DNA from: Clostridia bacterium
GTDB taxonomy: Bacteria; Bacillota; Clostridia; Oscillospirales; Acutalibacteraceae
Length of the DNA stretch: 64,000 nucleotides
Assembly (NCBI GenBank): GCA_017399535.1
Contig: JAFQBX010000022.1
Coordinates: 1-64,000 of the forward strand
Reading direction: 5' to 3'
The notes under the pieces are model-generated. The model was not told where the DNA came from. It saw only the letters and a program-made list of their open reading frames with translations, and did not search any database. The translations under genes were made by a program, and so were the position numbers. Of the stretch, positions 16,220 to 24,293 are shown one piece after another; positions within the stretch are counted from its first letter, which is position 1, and the number at the start of each line of letters is the position of its first letter.

Positions 16220-17623
16220 ATGTTGGATTATAAAGTGAAGATCGGACTTGTTCCAATGCGTCGCAATACAACCGATAGACCGAAGGGTACCTTTCTCACA
16301 TGGCATTCGGCAGAAGAGAGAGGAAAAAAATTCGTAAAATACATCGAGGATAAATATACAACCGAAAAGGTTACATTCGTCAATTCAAAAGGACTTGGCC
16401 ATAATGACCTTATTTTCGACGATACTTCTGCCGCCGAAATCATACAGCGGTTTAAGGATAATGACGTAGATGCGGTGTTTATTATAAACTGCAATTTCGG
16501 TAACGAAGAGGCGGCAGCTGACATAGCAAAGGCGATTGGCAAGCCGGTACTCATTTGGGCACCGCTTGATGACGAGTATTACGTTGACGGTATGCGTCCT
16601 ACCGATTCGCAGTGTGGACTTTTTGCCGTTTCACGTCAAATGCAGCGCTATCATATTCCTTTTTCTCACCTGCCTTGTTGCCGCGTGGAAAGTGACGAGT
16701 TCAGAAGGGGTTTTAACCTTTTCACCCATGTTGCCTGCATGGTCAAAAACTTTAAGGGCTTGCGTATAGGCCAGGTTGGCATTCGTCCGGCACCTTTTTA
16801 TTCGGTAATCTGGAATGAAGGGGAATTGATGGAGAAGTTTGGAATAAAGATTGTTCCAATCAATTTGGCAATGATTGAGCAGAGAATGAAAACTGCCGCA
16901 GTAGATTATACTGACGAAATTGCCGAGTACGAGCGATATTTTATGACCCATTTCGAGCTCGACGATTTAACCCCCAAATACATAAAGCCGATGGCCACCC
17001 TGACAGCTATGTATAAGCATCTGTTTGAGGAATATAAGCTCGACGTTATTTCAGCAGAATGCTGGACGGCAACGCCCATGATGTTTGATGGATTAGCTCC
17101 TTGCGCAGTTTACGGACTGCTTAACGAAATGGGTTATATGGTTGCCTGCGAAAGCGATCTTCACGCCGCTATAACAATGGTACTGCTGAAAAGCGCCACA
17201 TTAGGTGCCGGTAGACCGCTTTTCGGTGAATTTACAGTACGACATCCCGAAAATAAAAATGCCGAGCTTCTGTGGCATTGCGGACCCTTCCCGGTAAGCA
17301 GTAAGGCACCGGGAACGAGAGCGCGGCTGGTTAATCAGCGTTCGTGGTTCAGGGCAAAGGACGGCAACTACACCGTCGCTCGTATCGACCAGGAACACGG
17401 CGATTATATGGTTTTGCCCCTCGTTTGCAACACTACCGAAGGACCGCAAACCCACGGCACGTATCTTTGGGCCGAGTTTGATGATTTGCAGGCGGTAGAG
17501 GATCGGCTGATCGACGGACCATACATTCACCACTTTGTCGAAATGCCCGGCAATTTTGTGAAAGAGTTTAAGGAGTTTTGTAAATACTTCCCCAACCTCA
17601 AGGTTGACGAAAGCGTTAAATAA
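16220..17623 (+). CDS. L-fucose/L-arabinose isomerase-family protein
   Basis: A 467-residue protein of the fucose-isomerase fold, first gene of the operon. An N-terminal region (VKIGLVPMRR) precedes a Rossmann-like segment with NDVDAVFIINCNFGNEEAA. Candidate metal ligands sit in SAECWTATP (about residue 275), CESDLHAAI (about 310) and later His residues. The family interconverts aldoses and ketoses with Mn2+ or related metals. Some members in sugar-acid operons have no known reaction. Ribosome site GAGGCGG, nine bases from ATG. I infer it makes a ketose substrate for the FGGY kinase or modifies a pathway intermediate; the substrate is unknown. Confidence 0.82.
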   Translation: MLDYKVKIGLVPMRRNTTDRPKGTFLTWHSAEERGKKFVKYIEDKYTTEKVTFVNSKGLGHNDLIFDDTSAAEIIQRFKDNDVDAVFIINCNFGNEEAAADIAKAIGKPVLIWAPLDDEYYVDGMRPTDSQCGLFAVSRQMQRYHIPFSHLPCCRVESDEFRRGFNLFTHVACMVKNFKGLRIGQVGIRPAPFYSVIWNEGELMEKFGIKIVPINLAMIEQRMKTAAVDYTDEIAEYERYFMTHFELDDLTPKYIKPMATLTAMYKHLFEEYKLDVISAECWTATPMMFDGLAPCAVYGLLNEMGYMVACESDLHAAITMVLLKSATLGAGRPLFGEFTVRHPENKNAELLWHCGPFPVSSKAPGTRARLVNQRSWFRAKDGNYTVARIDQEHGDYMVLPLVCNTTEGPQTHGTYLWAEFDDLQAVEDRLIDGPYIHHFVEMPGNFVKEFKEFCKYFPNLKVDESVK

Positions 17624-17654
17624 TCACGCACATATTTAAAGGAGATATATAGAA

Positions 17655-19091
17655 ATGCAGTACCAAATGAATGAATTTTTATTCGCTATGATTTTGACCG
17701 AGCTGGAGGACGCAGTTGGTAAAGAAAACTGCTCAACCCGTGCTATTGACAAGGTTACACATAGCGTTGACTATTATTGGCTTTCGCGCATGTGGGCCGA
17801 CCGCGGTTGCCGTATGCCCGAGGCGGATATCGTTGTCTGTCCCGAAAATGCACAGGAAGTTTCAAAGGTGTTAAAAATCGCCAATTATTACAAGCTTCCC
17901 GTTACCACATGGGGAGCGGGCGGCGGTACACAGGGCGGCGCTATTCCCGTTGCCGGCGGTATCATTCTTGATACAAAGAGAATGAACAAAATTTACGAAG
18001 TTAACACAGAGGGCATGTATATCGAATGCGGTACAGGAGCCATCTATAAGCATATCGAGTACGCCGCAAACGAGGTTGGCAAGGCAACCATGCACTATCC
18101 CTCTTCGCTTACCTGCTCGACGGTCGGCGGCTTTTTGGCCCATCGCGGAATCGGTGTAGTTTCGACCAAGTATGGCAAGATTGACGACATGGTGCTTAAA
18201 ATGGAGGTCGTTTTGCCTAACGGCGACATTATCGAGACCAGCTCGGCGCCAAAACACGCCGCAGGTCCCGACCTTAATCAGATATTCATCGGCTCCGAGG
18301 GTACTCTCGGCGTAATTACAAAGGCACAGATTCGTATTTTCGACCAGCCGGAAGAAAGGCGTTTCCGCGGCTTCTTATTCCAGGATATGCACGGCGCATT
18401 CCAGGCATCGCGTGAGCTTTTGCAGAAATTCAAGCCGTCGGTTATGCGCCTTTATGACGAAGCCGAAACCGCTTCACTTATCAAGAAAATCGTTGGCGTT
18501 GAGCGCAAGGGCGCATTTATGAACATCGCCTATGAGGGCGTAAAGGAAATGGTCGAGGTTGAGGAAAAAATTCTCCTCGAAACCTTTGCAAAGTATGGCG
18601 CCGAGGATTTGGGCAGCGAATATGGCGAAAAATGGTGGAAGGAAAAGATAACCTTCTTCTATCCCGGTCACATGATGGACATCCCACAGATGTTCGGTAC
18701 AATGGACACCATCGCGCCCTACGGAAAGATTGAAGAAATTTATTGGGCAATGAAGGAAGCCATCGAAACCAACTTCCCGCAGGCGAAGTTTATTGCACAC
18801 TTCTCGCATTGGTACGAGTGGGGTTCAATGATTTACGACCGCTTTATCGTCGAGGGCAAGGACGTTCCCGAGGATCCGGTCGAGGCATTGCGTTTGCATC
18901 AGGCAATCTGGACCTGCGGTGTCAGAGCGGCTCTTGCTCACGGTGGCGTTGTAAACGACCACCACGGCGTAGGAATCAAGCTTGGTCGCTTGATGAAGGA
19001 GCAGTACGGCCCCGCAATGCAGGTATTCGAAGGACTTAAAAAGTCACTTGACCCCAACGGAATAATGAATCCGTTTAAGTTGGGACTTTAA
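17655..19091 (+). CDS. FAD-binding oxidoreductase (GlcD / alkyl-DHAP-synthase-like)
   Basis: A 478-residue VAO/PCMH-fold flavoprotein. The FAD domain is recognisable from PVTTWGAGGGTQGGAIPVAG (about residues 82-101), STVGGFLAHRGIG and FIGSEGTLGVITKA. The C-terminal substrate domain has GGVVNDHHGVGIKLGRLM (about residues 434-451), close to alkyl-DHAP synthase and D-lactate/glycolate dehydrogenases, and ends in the family's DPNGIMNPFK. It oxidises a 2-hydroxy acid or polyol and passes electrons to other carriers. The next gene encodes an iron-sulfur protein and the last gene of the operon a fused Etf, so I infer electrons go through these rather than to oxygen. Spacing 31 bases from the previous gene, ribosome site AAAGGAG. 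Confidence 0.88.
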   Translation: MQYQMNEFLFAMILTELEDAVGKENCSTRAIDKVTHSVDYYWLSRMWADRGCRMPEADIVVCPENAQEVSKVLKIANYYKLPVTTWGAGGGTQGGAIPVAGGIILDTKRMNKIYEVNTEGMYIECGTGAIYKHIEYAANEVGKATMHYPSSLTCSTVGGFLAHRGIGVVSTKYGKIDDMVLKMEVVLPNGDIIETSSAPKHAAGPDLNQIFIGSEGTLGVITKAQIRIFDQPEERRFRGFLFQDMHGAFQASRELLQKFKPSVMRLYDEAETASLIKKIVGVERKGAFMNIAYEGVKEMVEVEEKILLETFAKYGAEDLGSEYGEKWWKEKITFFYPGHMMDIPQMFGTMDTIAPYGKIEEIYWAMKEAIETNFPQAKFIAHFSHWYEWGSMIYDRFIVEGKDVPEDPVEALRLHQAIWTCGVRAALAHGGVVNDHHGVGIKLGRLMKEQYGPAMQVFEGLKKSLDPNGIMNPFKLGL

Positions 19092-19112
19092 TAGAACGGG
19101 AGGGAAATAGCT

Positions 19113-20201
19113 ATGATAATGTCAGAAAAATGTAAACAGCACGTTGATTCCTGCCGTTTTTGTTGGATGTGCCATCACATTTGCCCCATCGGTAACGCTA
19201 CCGGTCAGGAAAGAAACACCGCCAGAGCGAGAGCGCTCGGCATCTCGCTTGTAAATCGCGAGGCGATTGAATTGGCGGAAATTATGGATAATATCTACGA
19301 GTGCTGCACCTGCGGAGCTTGCGTTCACGACTGTATCACCGGTTGGGATCCCGTAATGTTCACAAAGGAAGCACGTTTGCAGGCGGCTTTGGAGGGCGTA
19401 ACCCCCGATTATATCAAGGTTTTGGTCGCTAACTGCCTCGAAACAGGCAACGCCTATGGCAAAACTGCCACCTGCGACACTCTCACCGCGGCAATCAAGG
19501 CACACGCTGATAAAAAGGACACCCTTCTTCTTCTCGGCGTTGATGCAAAGTTTATGGCTTGCGAGCAGGCGGTTAAAGCAATCAAGGTGCTTGACAAGGC
19601 CGCCGTTGACTTCACAGTTTTAGATAACGAACCTGCTAGCGGAGCACAGCTCGATTTCCTTATCGGCGCCGCTAACGAAACAAAGCAGCAGATGACCGCC
19701 TGCGCAAAGGTGCTCGGCGAGTATAAAACGGTTGTCGTTTACGACCCGACCGATGCAAAGGTTATCAAGCAGCTTTATAAAGAATACGGCATCGAGGTTG
19801 ATGCCGAGGTTGTTACATACACATCCTTTGTTGCTTCTCTTTTAAAGGACGGCAAGTTAGAAGCAAAGAACAGCGGCGAATCGGTCGTTTTCCAGGATCC
19901 GTATCAGCTTTCACGCGACCTTAATGAAACCGAGGAAGCTCGCGAAATCATCATGTCCTATGCCGTTCTCGGCGAAATGCTTCTGAATCGTGCCGAAACC
20001 GTCTGGGCAGGTAATATCCTTATGGCGCAGTATATTCCCGATATTGTAAAGAAGGTAGCCGAGCGCAGAATTTTCAACGCTACATCAATCGGCGCCGATA
20101 TCATTGTTACCGCTTGCGTTGGCGAATACGTTTCGCTGAAAGCCGTAGAGCAGGATAAGGTAAGGATTATTTCTATCGAAGATTTGATTTTAGGTGAGTA
20201 A
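19113..20201 (+). CDS. Two-[4Fe-4S] GlcF/HdrD-like protein with degenerate CCG domains
   Basis: A 362-residue protein. Residues about 10-75 carry two ferredoxin-type cluster motifs, CRFCWMCHHICP and CCTCGACVHDC. The remaining 280 residues align by eye to the two CCG domains of GlcF/HdrD-type proteins, but the diagnostic cysteines are gone: the usual DPCHL is DPYQL, and no CCG triplet remains. It would therefore carry electrons through two clusters but lack the non-cubane cluster site. It is encoded directly after the FAD enzyme, as GlcF follows GlcD. Start ATG 19113 has GGGAGGG eight bases upstream. Confidence 0.85.
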   Translation: MIMSEKCKQHVDSCRFCWMCHHICPIGNATGQERNTARARALGISLVNREAIELAEIMDNIYECCTCGACVHDCITGWDPVMFTKEARLQAALEGVTPDYIKVLVANCLETGNAYGKTATCDTLTAAIKAHADKKDTLLLLGVDAKFMACEQAVKAIKVLDKAAVDFTVLDNEPASGAQLDFLIGAANETKQQMTACAKVLGEYKTVVVYDPTDAKVIKQLYKEYGIEVDAEVVTYTSFVASLLKDGKLEAKNSGESVVFQDPYQLSRDLNETEEAREIIMSYAVLGEMLLNRAETVWAGNILMAQYIPDIVKKVAERRIFNATSIGADIIVTACVGEYVSLKAVEQDKVRIISIEDLILGE

Positions 20202-20204
20202 TAA

Positions 20205-21044
20205 ATGTTAGTAAACTTAAAATACGTGCTTAATTTGGCGGAAAAGGGCGGCTTCTGCATCCCTGCCTTTAACGTGTATAATATGGAAAGCGTAATGGGC
20301 GTTATCAAGGCGGCCGAGGAAACAAAAGCACCCATCATTATGCAGGTTTATCCCCGACTGATGAAGGAGGAAACGGGCTATTACCTTTCTCCCGTTATTC
20401 TTGCGGCAGCAAAAAAGGCATCCGTTCCCGTTTGTTTCCACCTCGACCACGGTCCGAGCGAGCTCGAAACCACACGCTCCATTCGTTATGGCGCTACCGG
20501 AATTATGCTCGACGGCTCGACCCTGCCGTTTGAGGAGAATATCGCTTTGACCAAGCGTGTGGTCGAAACCTGCGAGTTCGTTGATGTTCAGGTCGAGGGA
20601 GAGCTCGGTCACGTCGGCACAACGGCTGACAAGGATATGGACGAGTTTACCACTCCCGAGGACGCAAAGCGCTTTGTAGAGGACACGGGTGTAGCTTGTC
20701 TGGCGGTTGCTGTCGGCACTGCACACGGCAAGTATAAAAAACCGCCAAAGCTCGACATCGAGCGTATCGAGGCGATTCGTGCCGCTACCAATAATACTGC
20801 GCTCGTTTTGCACGGCGGCTCGGGCGTCCCTGATGAAGAAATTAAAAAGGCGGTAAAGGCAGGAGTTCGCAAAATGAACTTTGCTACAGATATTTGCTAT
20901 ACCTTCCTCGATAGCTGTCATGAGGAGCTTCACAATCCCGACAGAGCGGTTGCTATTGATAATTTTATGAAAAATCCCATCCAAGCGGTTAAGAATTTCT
21001 GCATTTCCAGAATTCAGCTTGTCGGTGCGGACGGAAAGGCGTAA
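20205..21044 (+). CDS. Class II (zinc) ketose-bisphosphate-type aldolase
   Basis: A 279-residue class II aldolase of the FbaA/GatY/IolJ type. Visible features are AFNVYNMESV, the catalytic Asp and zinc ligand in FHLDHG (about residue 83), GELGHVG, the ligand His in GTAHGKY, LHGGSG (phosphate and potassium site) and MNFATD. It cleaves a ketose 1-phosphate or bisphosphate to DHAP and an aldehyde. The flanking PfkB kinase and IolB-like protein suggest an IolJ-like step on a phosphorylated keto acid or ketose, but this cannot be told from sequence. It starts 3 bases after the iron-sulfur gene. Confidence 0.9.
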   Translation: MLVNLKYVLNLAEKGGFCIPAFNVYNMESVMGVIKAAEETKAPIIMQVYPRLMKEETGYYLSPVILAAAKKASVPVCFHLDHGPSELETTRSIRYGATGIMLDGSTLPFEENIALTKRVVETCEFVDVQVEGELGHVGTTADKDMDEFTTPEDAKRFVEDTGVACLAVAVGTAHGKYKKPPKLDIERIEAIRAATNNTALVLHGGSGVPDEEIKKAVKAGVRKMNFATDICYTFLDSCHEELHNPDRAVAIDNFMKNPIQAVKNFCISRIQLVGADGKA

Positions 21045-21047
21045 TCT

Positions 21048-21959
21048 ATGGTTAAAATAGTAGGAATAGGAGCAAACGTTTTTGACACTCTCTATAATAT
21101 CCCTACATACCCGACCGAAGATACTAAAATGAGAGCCACCGCCTGTAAAACAGCGGGTGGCGGACCGGTTGCAACGGGACTCGTCGCGGCGCAAAAATTG
21201 GGCGAAACTACAGCCTATATCGGCGTTTTATCGGATGATAACGGCGGTCGGTTTTTAAAAGCTGACTTTGAAAAATACGGGGTCAAAACCGACTTAATCG
21301 AGGTCAAATCAGGGTATCGTTCCTTTGCGTCGGTGCTGTGGCTTTGTGCCGATACGGCTAGTCGCACCTGCGTTTTTGATAAGGGGGATTTACCGCCTCT
21401 CGTTTTAACCGATGAGCAAAAGCAGGGGGTTCGTGACGCCGAAATTCTGATGGTTGACGGAAACGAAATGGACGCAGCGGTGGATGCTGCCGCTATTGCT
21501 CGCGATAGCGGGACAAAGGTGCTTTACGATTGTGGCGGATTGTACGAAGGGGTCGAGCGATTACTGGCCCTGACCGATATAATGATTCCGTCGGAGGAGT
21601 TTGCGCTTGGTCATACGGGCTGCGCTACGGCAGCGGAAGCGGCAAAAAAGCTTTTTGACCTCTATTCGCCCGAAATCGTTGTAATCACTCAGGGTAAGCG
21701 CGGCGGCATAATTTACGACGGCGAAAAGGTCACCGAATACCCGATTTATCCTGCCGACGTGGTCGACTCAAACGGTTCCGGTGACGTGTTCCACGGAGCG
21801 TTTGCGGCAGCGCTTGTAAAGGGGTTTGACTACCTTAAATGTTGTCATTTTTCGAGCGCGGTGTCGGCTCTCAAATGTACCGGTATCGGAGCCCGAGAAA
21901 GTGTACCCGACTTTGAAACGGTAAAGAATTACTTAAAGGAGAACGGCTATGAACTTTAA
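21048..21959 (+). CDS. PfkB/ribokinase-family carbohydrate kinase
   Basis: A 303-residue kinase with the N-terminal GIGANVFDTLY, the GGGPVATG motif (about residue 40) and the catalytic loop DSNGSGDVFHGAF (about residues 244-256; the Asp is the base). The family includes IolC, 2-keto-3-deoxygluconate kinase and ribokinase. In this operon it would supply the phosphorylated substrate for the adjacent aldolase. It starts 3 bases after the aldolase gene and overlaps the next gene by 11 bases, so translation is likely coupled. Confidence 0.9.
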   Translation: MVKIVGIGANVFDTLYNIPTYPTEDTKMRATACKTAGGGPVATGLVAAQKLGETTAYIGVLSDDNGGRFLKADFEKYGVKTDLIEVKSGYRSFASVLWLCADTASRTCVFDKGDLPPLVLTDEQKQGVRDAEILMVDGNEMDAAVDAAAIARDSGTKVLYDCGGLYEGVERLLALTDIMIPSEEFALGHTGCATAAEAAKKLFDLYSPEIVVITQGKRGGIIYDGEKVTEYPIYPADVVDSNGSGDVFHGAFAAALVKGFDYLKCCHFSSAVSALKCTGIGARESVPDFETVKNYLKENGYEL

Positions 21960-22743
21960 GAAATCATATAAATCAGCAGGTGGATATACACCCATTTGTA
22001 AAATAGGTGAAAGCAGTCTCAAAAAGCTTGAATTTGGAATTATCGAGCTCGAACCGGGACGAAAGTGGCTTTTTGACACCGAGGATAAAGAGTTTGCATT
22101 CATAATGCTCGAAGGTTACTGCAATTTAGAGGTAAACGGCGAGGTTTATAAGAATATCGGCAACAGACAAACTGTTTTTGAAAATCGAAAGGCAGAAAGC
22201 TTTTATATGCCGAGGGAACAACAGCTTGCAATAGAAGCCGTGACCAAGGTTAAAATTGCCGTTTGCGGTACACCCGTTAATGAAAAAACCGAGCATCAGG
22301 TGTTTCGCGAATCTCACGTTAAGTTAAAGATGCTGGGCGAAGTGCCTTATCAGCGCGAAACCAGCTTTATTATCGACGGCGATTCCAATGCAAAGGTGCT
22401 TACAATTGGCGAATGCTATTGCACAGAGGGCAACTGGGCAGGGTTCCCTCCTCACAAGCACGACGTCAATAATATGCCACACGAATGTATTGCCGAGGAG
22501 ATTTATTATTTCCTCTTTAACCCCAAGCAGGGCTTTGCAGTGCAGTGTCTTTATACCGACGATGGCTTGATTGACGAGGCGTATAGGGTAAAGAATGACG
22601 AGCTCGTCGAGTTCCCGAGGGGTTATCATACCACCGTTTCCACACCCGGATACCAAACCTATTTTCTGTGGGTTATGGCGGGTGATTATCAGGGCTTTAA
22701 CCGAAGCTCTGACCCCGACCACGCGTGGATTGAAAATAGATAA
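21949..22743 (+). CDS. IolB/KduI-family cupin isomerase (5-deoxy-glucuronate-isomerase-like)
   Basis: A 264-residue bicupin of normal IolB length. IolB converts 5-deoxy-D-glucuronate to its 2-keto acid in inositol breakdown. The second cupin has the metal-binding residues in PPHKHD (about residue 166), EEIYYF and a later RGYHTT, matching the family. Together with the PfkB kinase and class II aldolase just upstream it reproduces the IolB-IolC-IolJ sequence. There are no IolG, IolE or IolD genes here, so the upstream chemistry must differ or be encoded elsewhere. ATG overlaps the kinase end; ribosome site AAAGGAG. Confidence 0.85.
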   Translation: MNFKKSYKSAGGYTPICKIGESSLKKLEFGIIELEPGRKWLFDTEDKEFAFIMLEGYCNLEVNGEVYKNIGNRQTVFENRKAESFYMPREQQLAIEAVTKVKIAVCGTPVNEKTEHQVFRESHVKLKMLGEVPYQRETSFIIDGDSNAKVLTIGECYCTEGNWAGFPPHKHDVNNMPHECIAEEIYYFLFNPKQGFAVQCLYTDDGLIDEAYRVKNDELVEFPRGYHTTVSTPGYQTYFLWVMAGDYQGFNRSSDPDHAWIENR

Positions 22744-22752
22744 TGTTTTTGA

Positions 22753-22790
22753 TACAATAGAGATATGCGAGATAGCATATCTCTATTGTG
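22753..22790 (+). repeat. Long perfect hairpin inside the operon
   Basis: ACAATAGAGATATGC (22754-22768) and its exact reverse complement (22775-22789) surround a 6-base loop, GAGATA. There is no T-run, so it is not a simple terminator. It lies in the only long gap of the operon, between the IolB-like and FGGY genes. Possible roles are an RNA processing or stability element, or a protein binding site. Confidence 0.7.
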
Positions 22791-22817
22791 GCATTTATGA
22801 AAAGGAAGAAATATGAA

Positions 22818-24293
22818 ATGAAATATCTATTAGGTATCGATTTCGGTGGCGGCGCTTCAAAGGCGACGTTAATCAATACGGAAGGCGAGATTATCGCCGA
22901 AAACACGGTAGAATATCCTACTCTTTATCCCGAAATCGGCGCTTGTGAACAGGCACCGCAGGACTGGATAGACGCCCTTTGCGAAAATAGTAAGGCGCTG
23001 ATTTCAAAAAGCGGCATTGACGCAGGGGATATTTTGGCGGTAGCACTCGACTCGGCTACGCATACTTTCGTTGTTTGTGATGAAAATTATAAGCCGCTTC
23101 GTAACGCTGTTCATTGGACCGACACGCGCTCAAAGCAGCAGGTAAACAAGCTGAATAGCAAATTTGGCGACGAAATTTTCGCTAAAACGTATCATAAGCC
23201 GAGCACAATTTGGACCCTGCCGCAGCTTATTTGGCTGAGCGAAAAGGAGCCCGAAACCTTTGCTAAAATCAAATATATTTTCTTCGAAAAGGATTATATC
23301 CGCTACTTTTTGACCGACGTTTTCTGCACCGATTATATCGAGGCGGAGGGCAGTATGCTTTTTGACTGCAATACTATGCAGTGGGACAAAAAGCTTTGCG
23401 ATTTGGCAGGGATTACTGCCGATATGTTGCCGCCTGTTGTAAAGCCCACCGACGTCATCGGCAAGGTTACTTTGGCGGCGGCGAAGGCGACCGGACTAAG
23501 TGAAGGCACCCCCGTTATCTGCGGCACTACAGATACGGTGATGGAGGTGTTCGCCTCCGGTGCGGTGAAAAAGGGTCAAATGACCTTAAAGCTTGCTACT
23601 GCGGGACGAATTTGCGTCATTACGGATAAAACATATCCCGATATTAACCTAATCAACTATTCCCATTTTATTGATGGCTTGTATTATCCCGGCACGGCGA
23701 CAAAGTCGTGTGCGGCATCATACCGTTGGTTTAGAGATACCTTTGGCGGCGATTATAAGGAGCTTGATACGGCGGCATCAGAGGTGCCAATCGGTTGCGA
23801 CGGACTCGTTTTCCACCCCTACCTGAATGGGGAGCTGACACCCTACGCCAATCCGAATTTGTGCGCCGATTTCGTCGGAGTCAGAGCGTCTCATACAAAG
23901 CCGTATTTCACTCGCGCAGTGCTCGAAGGGGTCGCGATGAGTATGCTCGATTGCAAAAAGACACTCGACGGATTAAATGTTCCGCACGACAGCTCGGCTA
24001 TGATTATCGGCGGCGGCGGAAAAAGTTCCTTGTGGCGTCAAATTGTTTCGGATGCGCTTGGAATGGAGCTTGTCGAGATGAAATATACCGACTCATCATT
24101 AGGTAGCGCAATGCTTGCGGGAATTGCCGTAGGCGTATTCGAAAACGCCGAGCAGGCGGTAAAAAAATGCAACAAAGTCACTTCGACAACCCTTCCAAAT
24201 CACGAAAACACAGTAAAATATAACGAACTTTTCAGAAAATATAAAGCAATTCAAAAGGCGCTTGAACCAATTTACAACGGTGAATGTTTATGA
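22818..24293 (+). CDS. FGGY-family carbohydrate kinase (xylulokinase-like)
   Basis: A 491-residue sugar kinase. FGGY features: LLGIDFGGGASKATLIN at the N-terminus, the HWTDTR loop (about residue 98), the catalytic Asp in CGTTDTVMEVFASG (about residue 240), and the C-terminal ATP site MIIGGGGKSSLWRQI. The family phosphorylates ketoses and polyols such as xylulose, ribulose, fuculose or erythritol. The fucose-isomerase-like protein in the same operon could supply a ketose. Start ATG 22818 lies nine bases after GGAAG; the upstream in-frame ATG at 22797 lies in the intergenic gap. Confidence 0.9.
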   Translation: MKYLLGIDFGGGASKATLINTEGEIIAENTVEYPTLYPEIGACEQAPQDWIDALCENSKALISKSGIDAGDILAVALDSATHTFVVCDENYKPLRNAVHWTDTRSKQQVNKLNSKFGDEIFAKTYHKPSTIWTLPQLIWLSEKEPETFAKIKYIFFEKDYIRYFLTDVFCTDYIEAEGSMLFDCNTMQWDKKLCDLAGITADMLPPVVKPTDVIGKVTLAAAKATGLSEGTPVICGTTDTVMEVFASGAVKKGQMTLKLATAGRICVITDKTYPDINLINYSHFIDGLYYPGTATKSCAASYRWFRDTFGGDYKELDTAASEVPIGCDGLVFHPYLNGELTPYANPNLCADFVGVRASHTKPYFTRAVLEGVAMSMLDCKKTLDGLNVPHDSSAMIIGGGGKSSLWRQIVSDALGMELVEMKYTDSSLGSAMLAGIAVGVFENAEQAVKKCNKVTSTTLPNHENTVKYNELFRKYKAIQKALEPIYNGECL

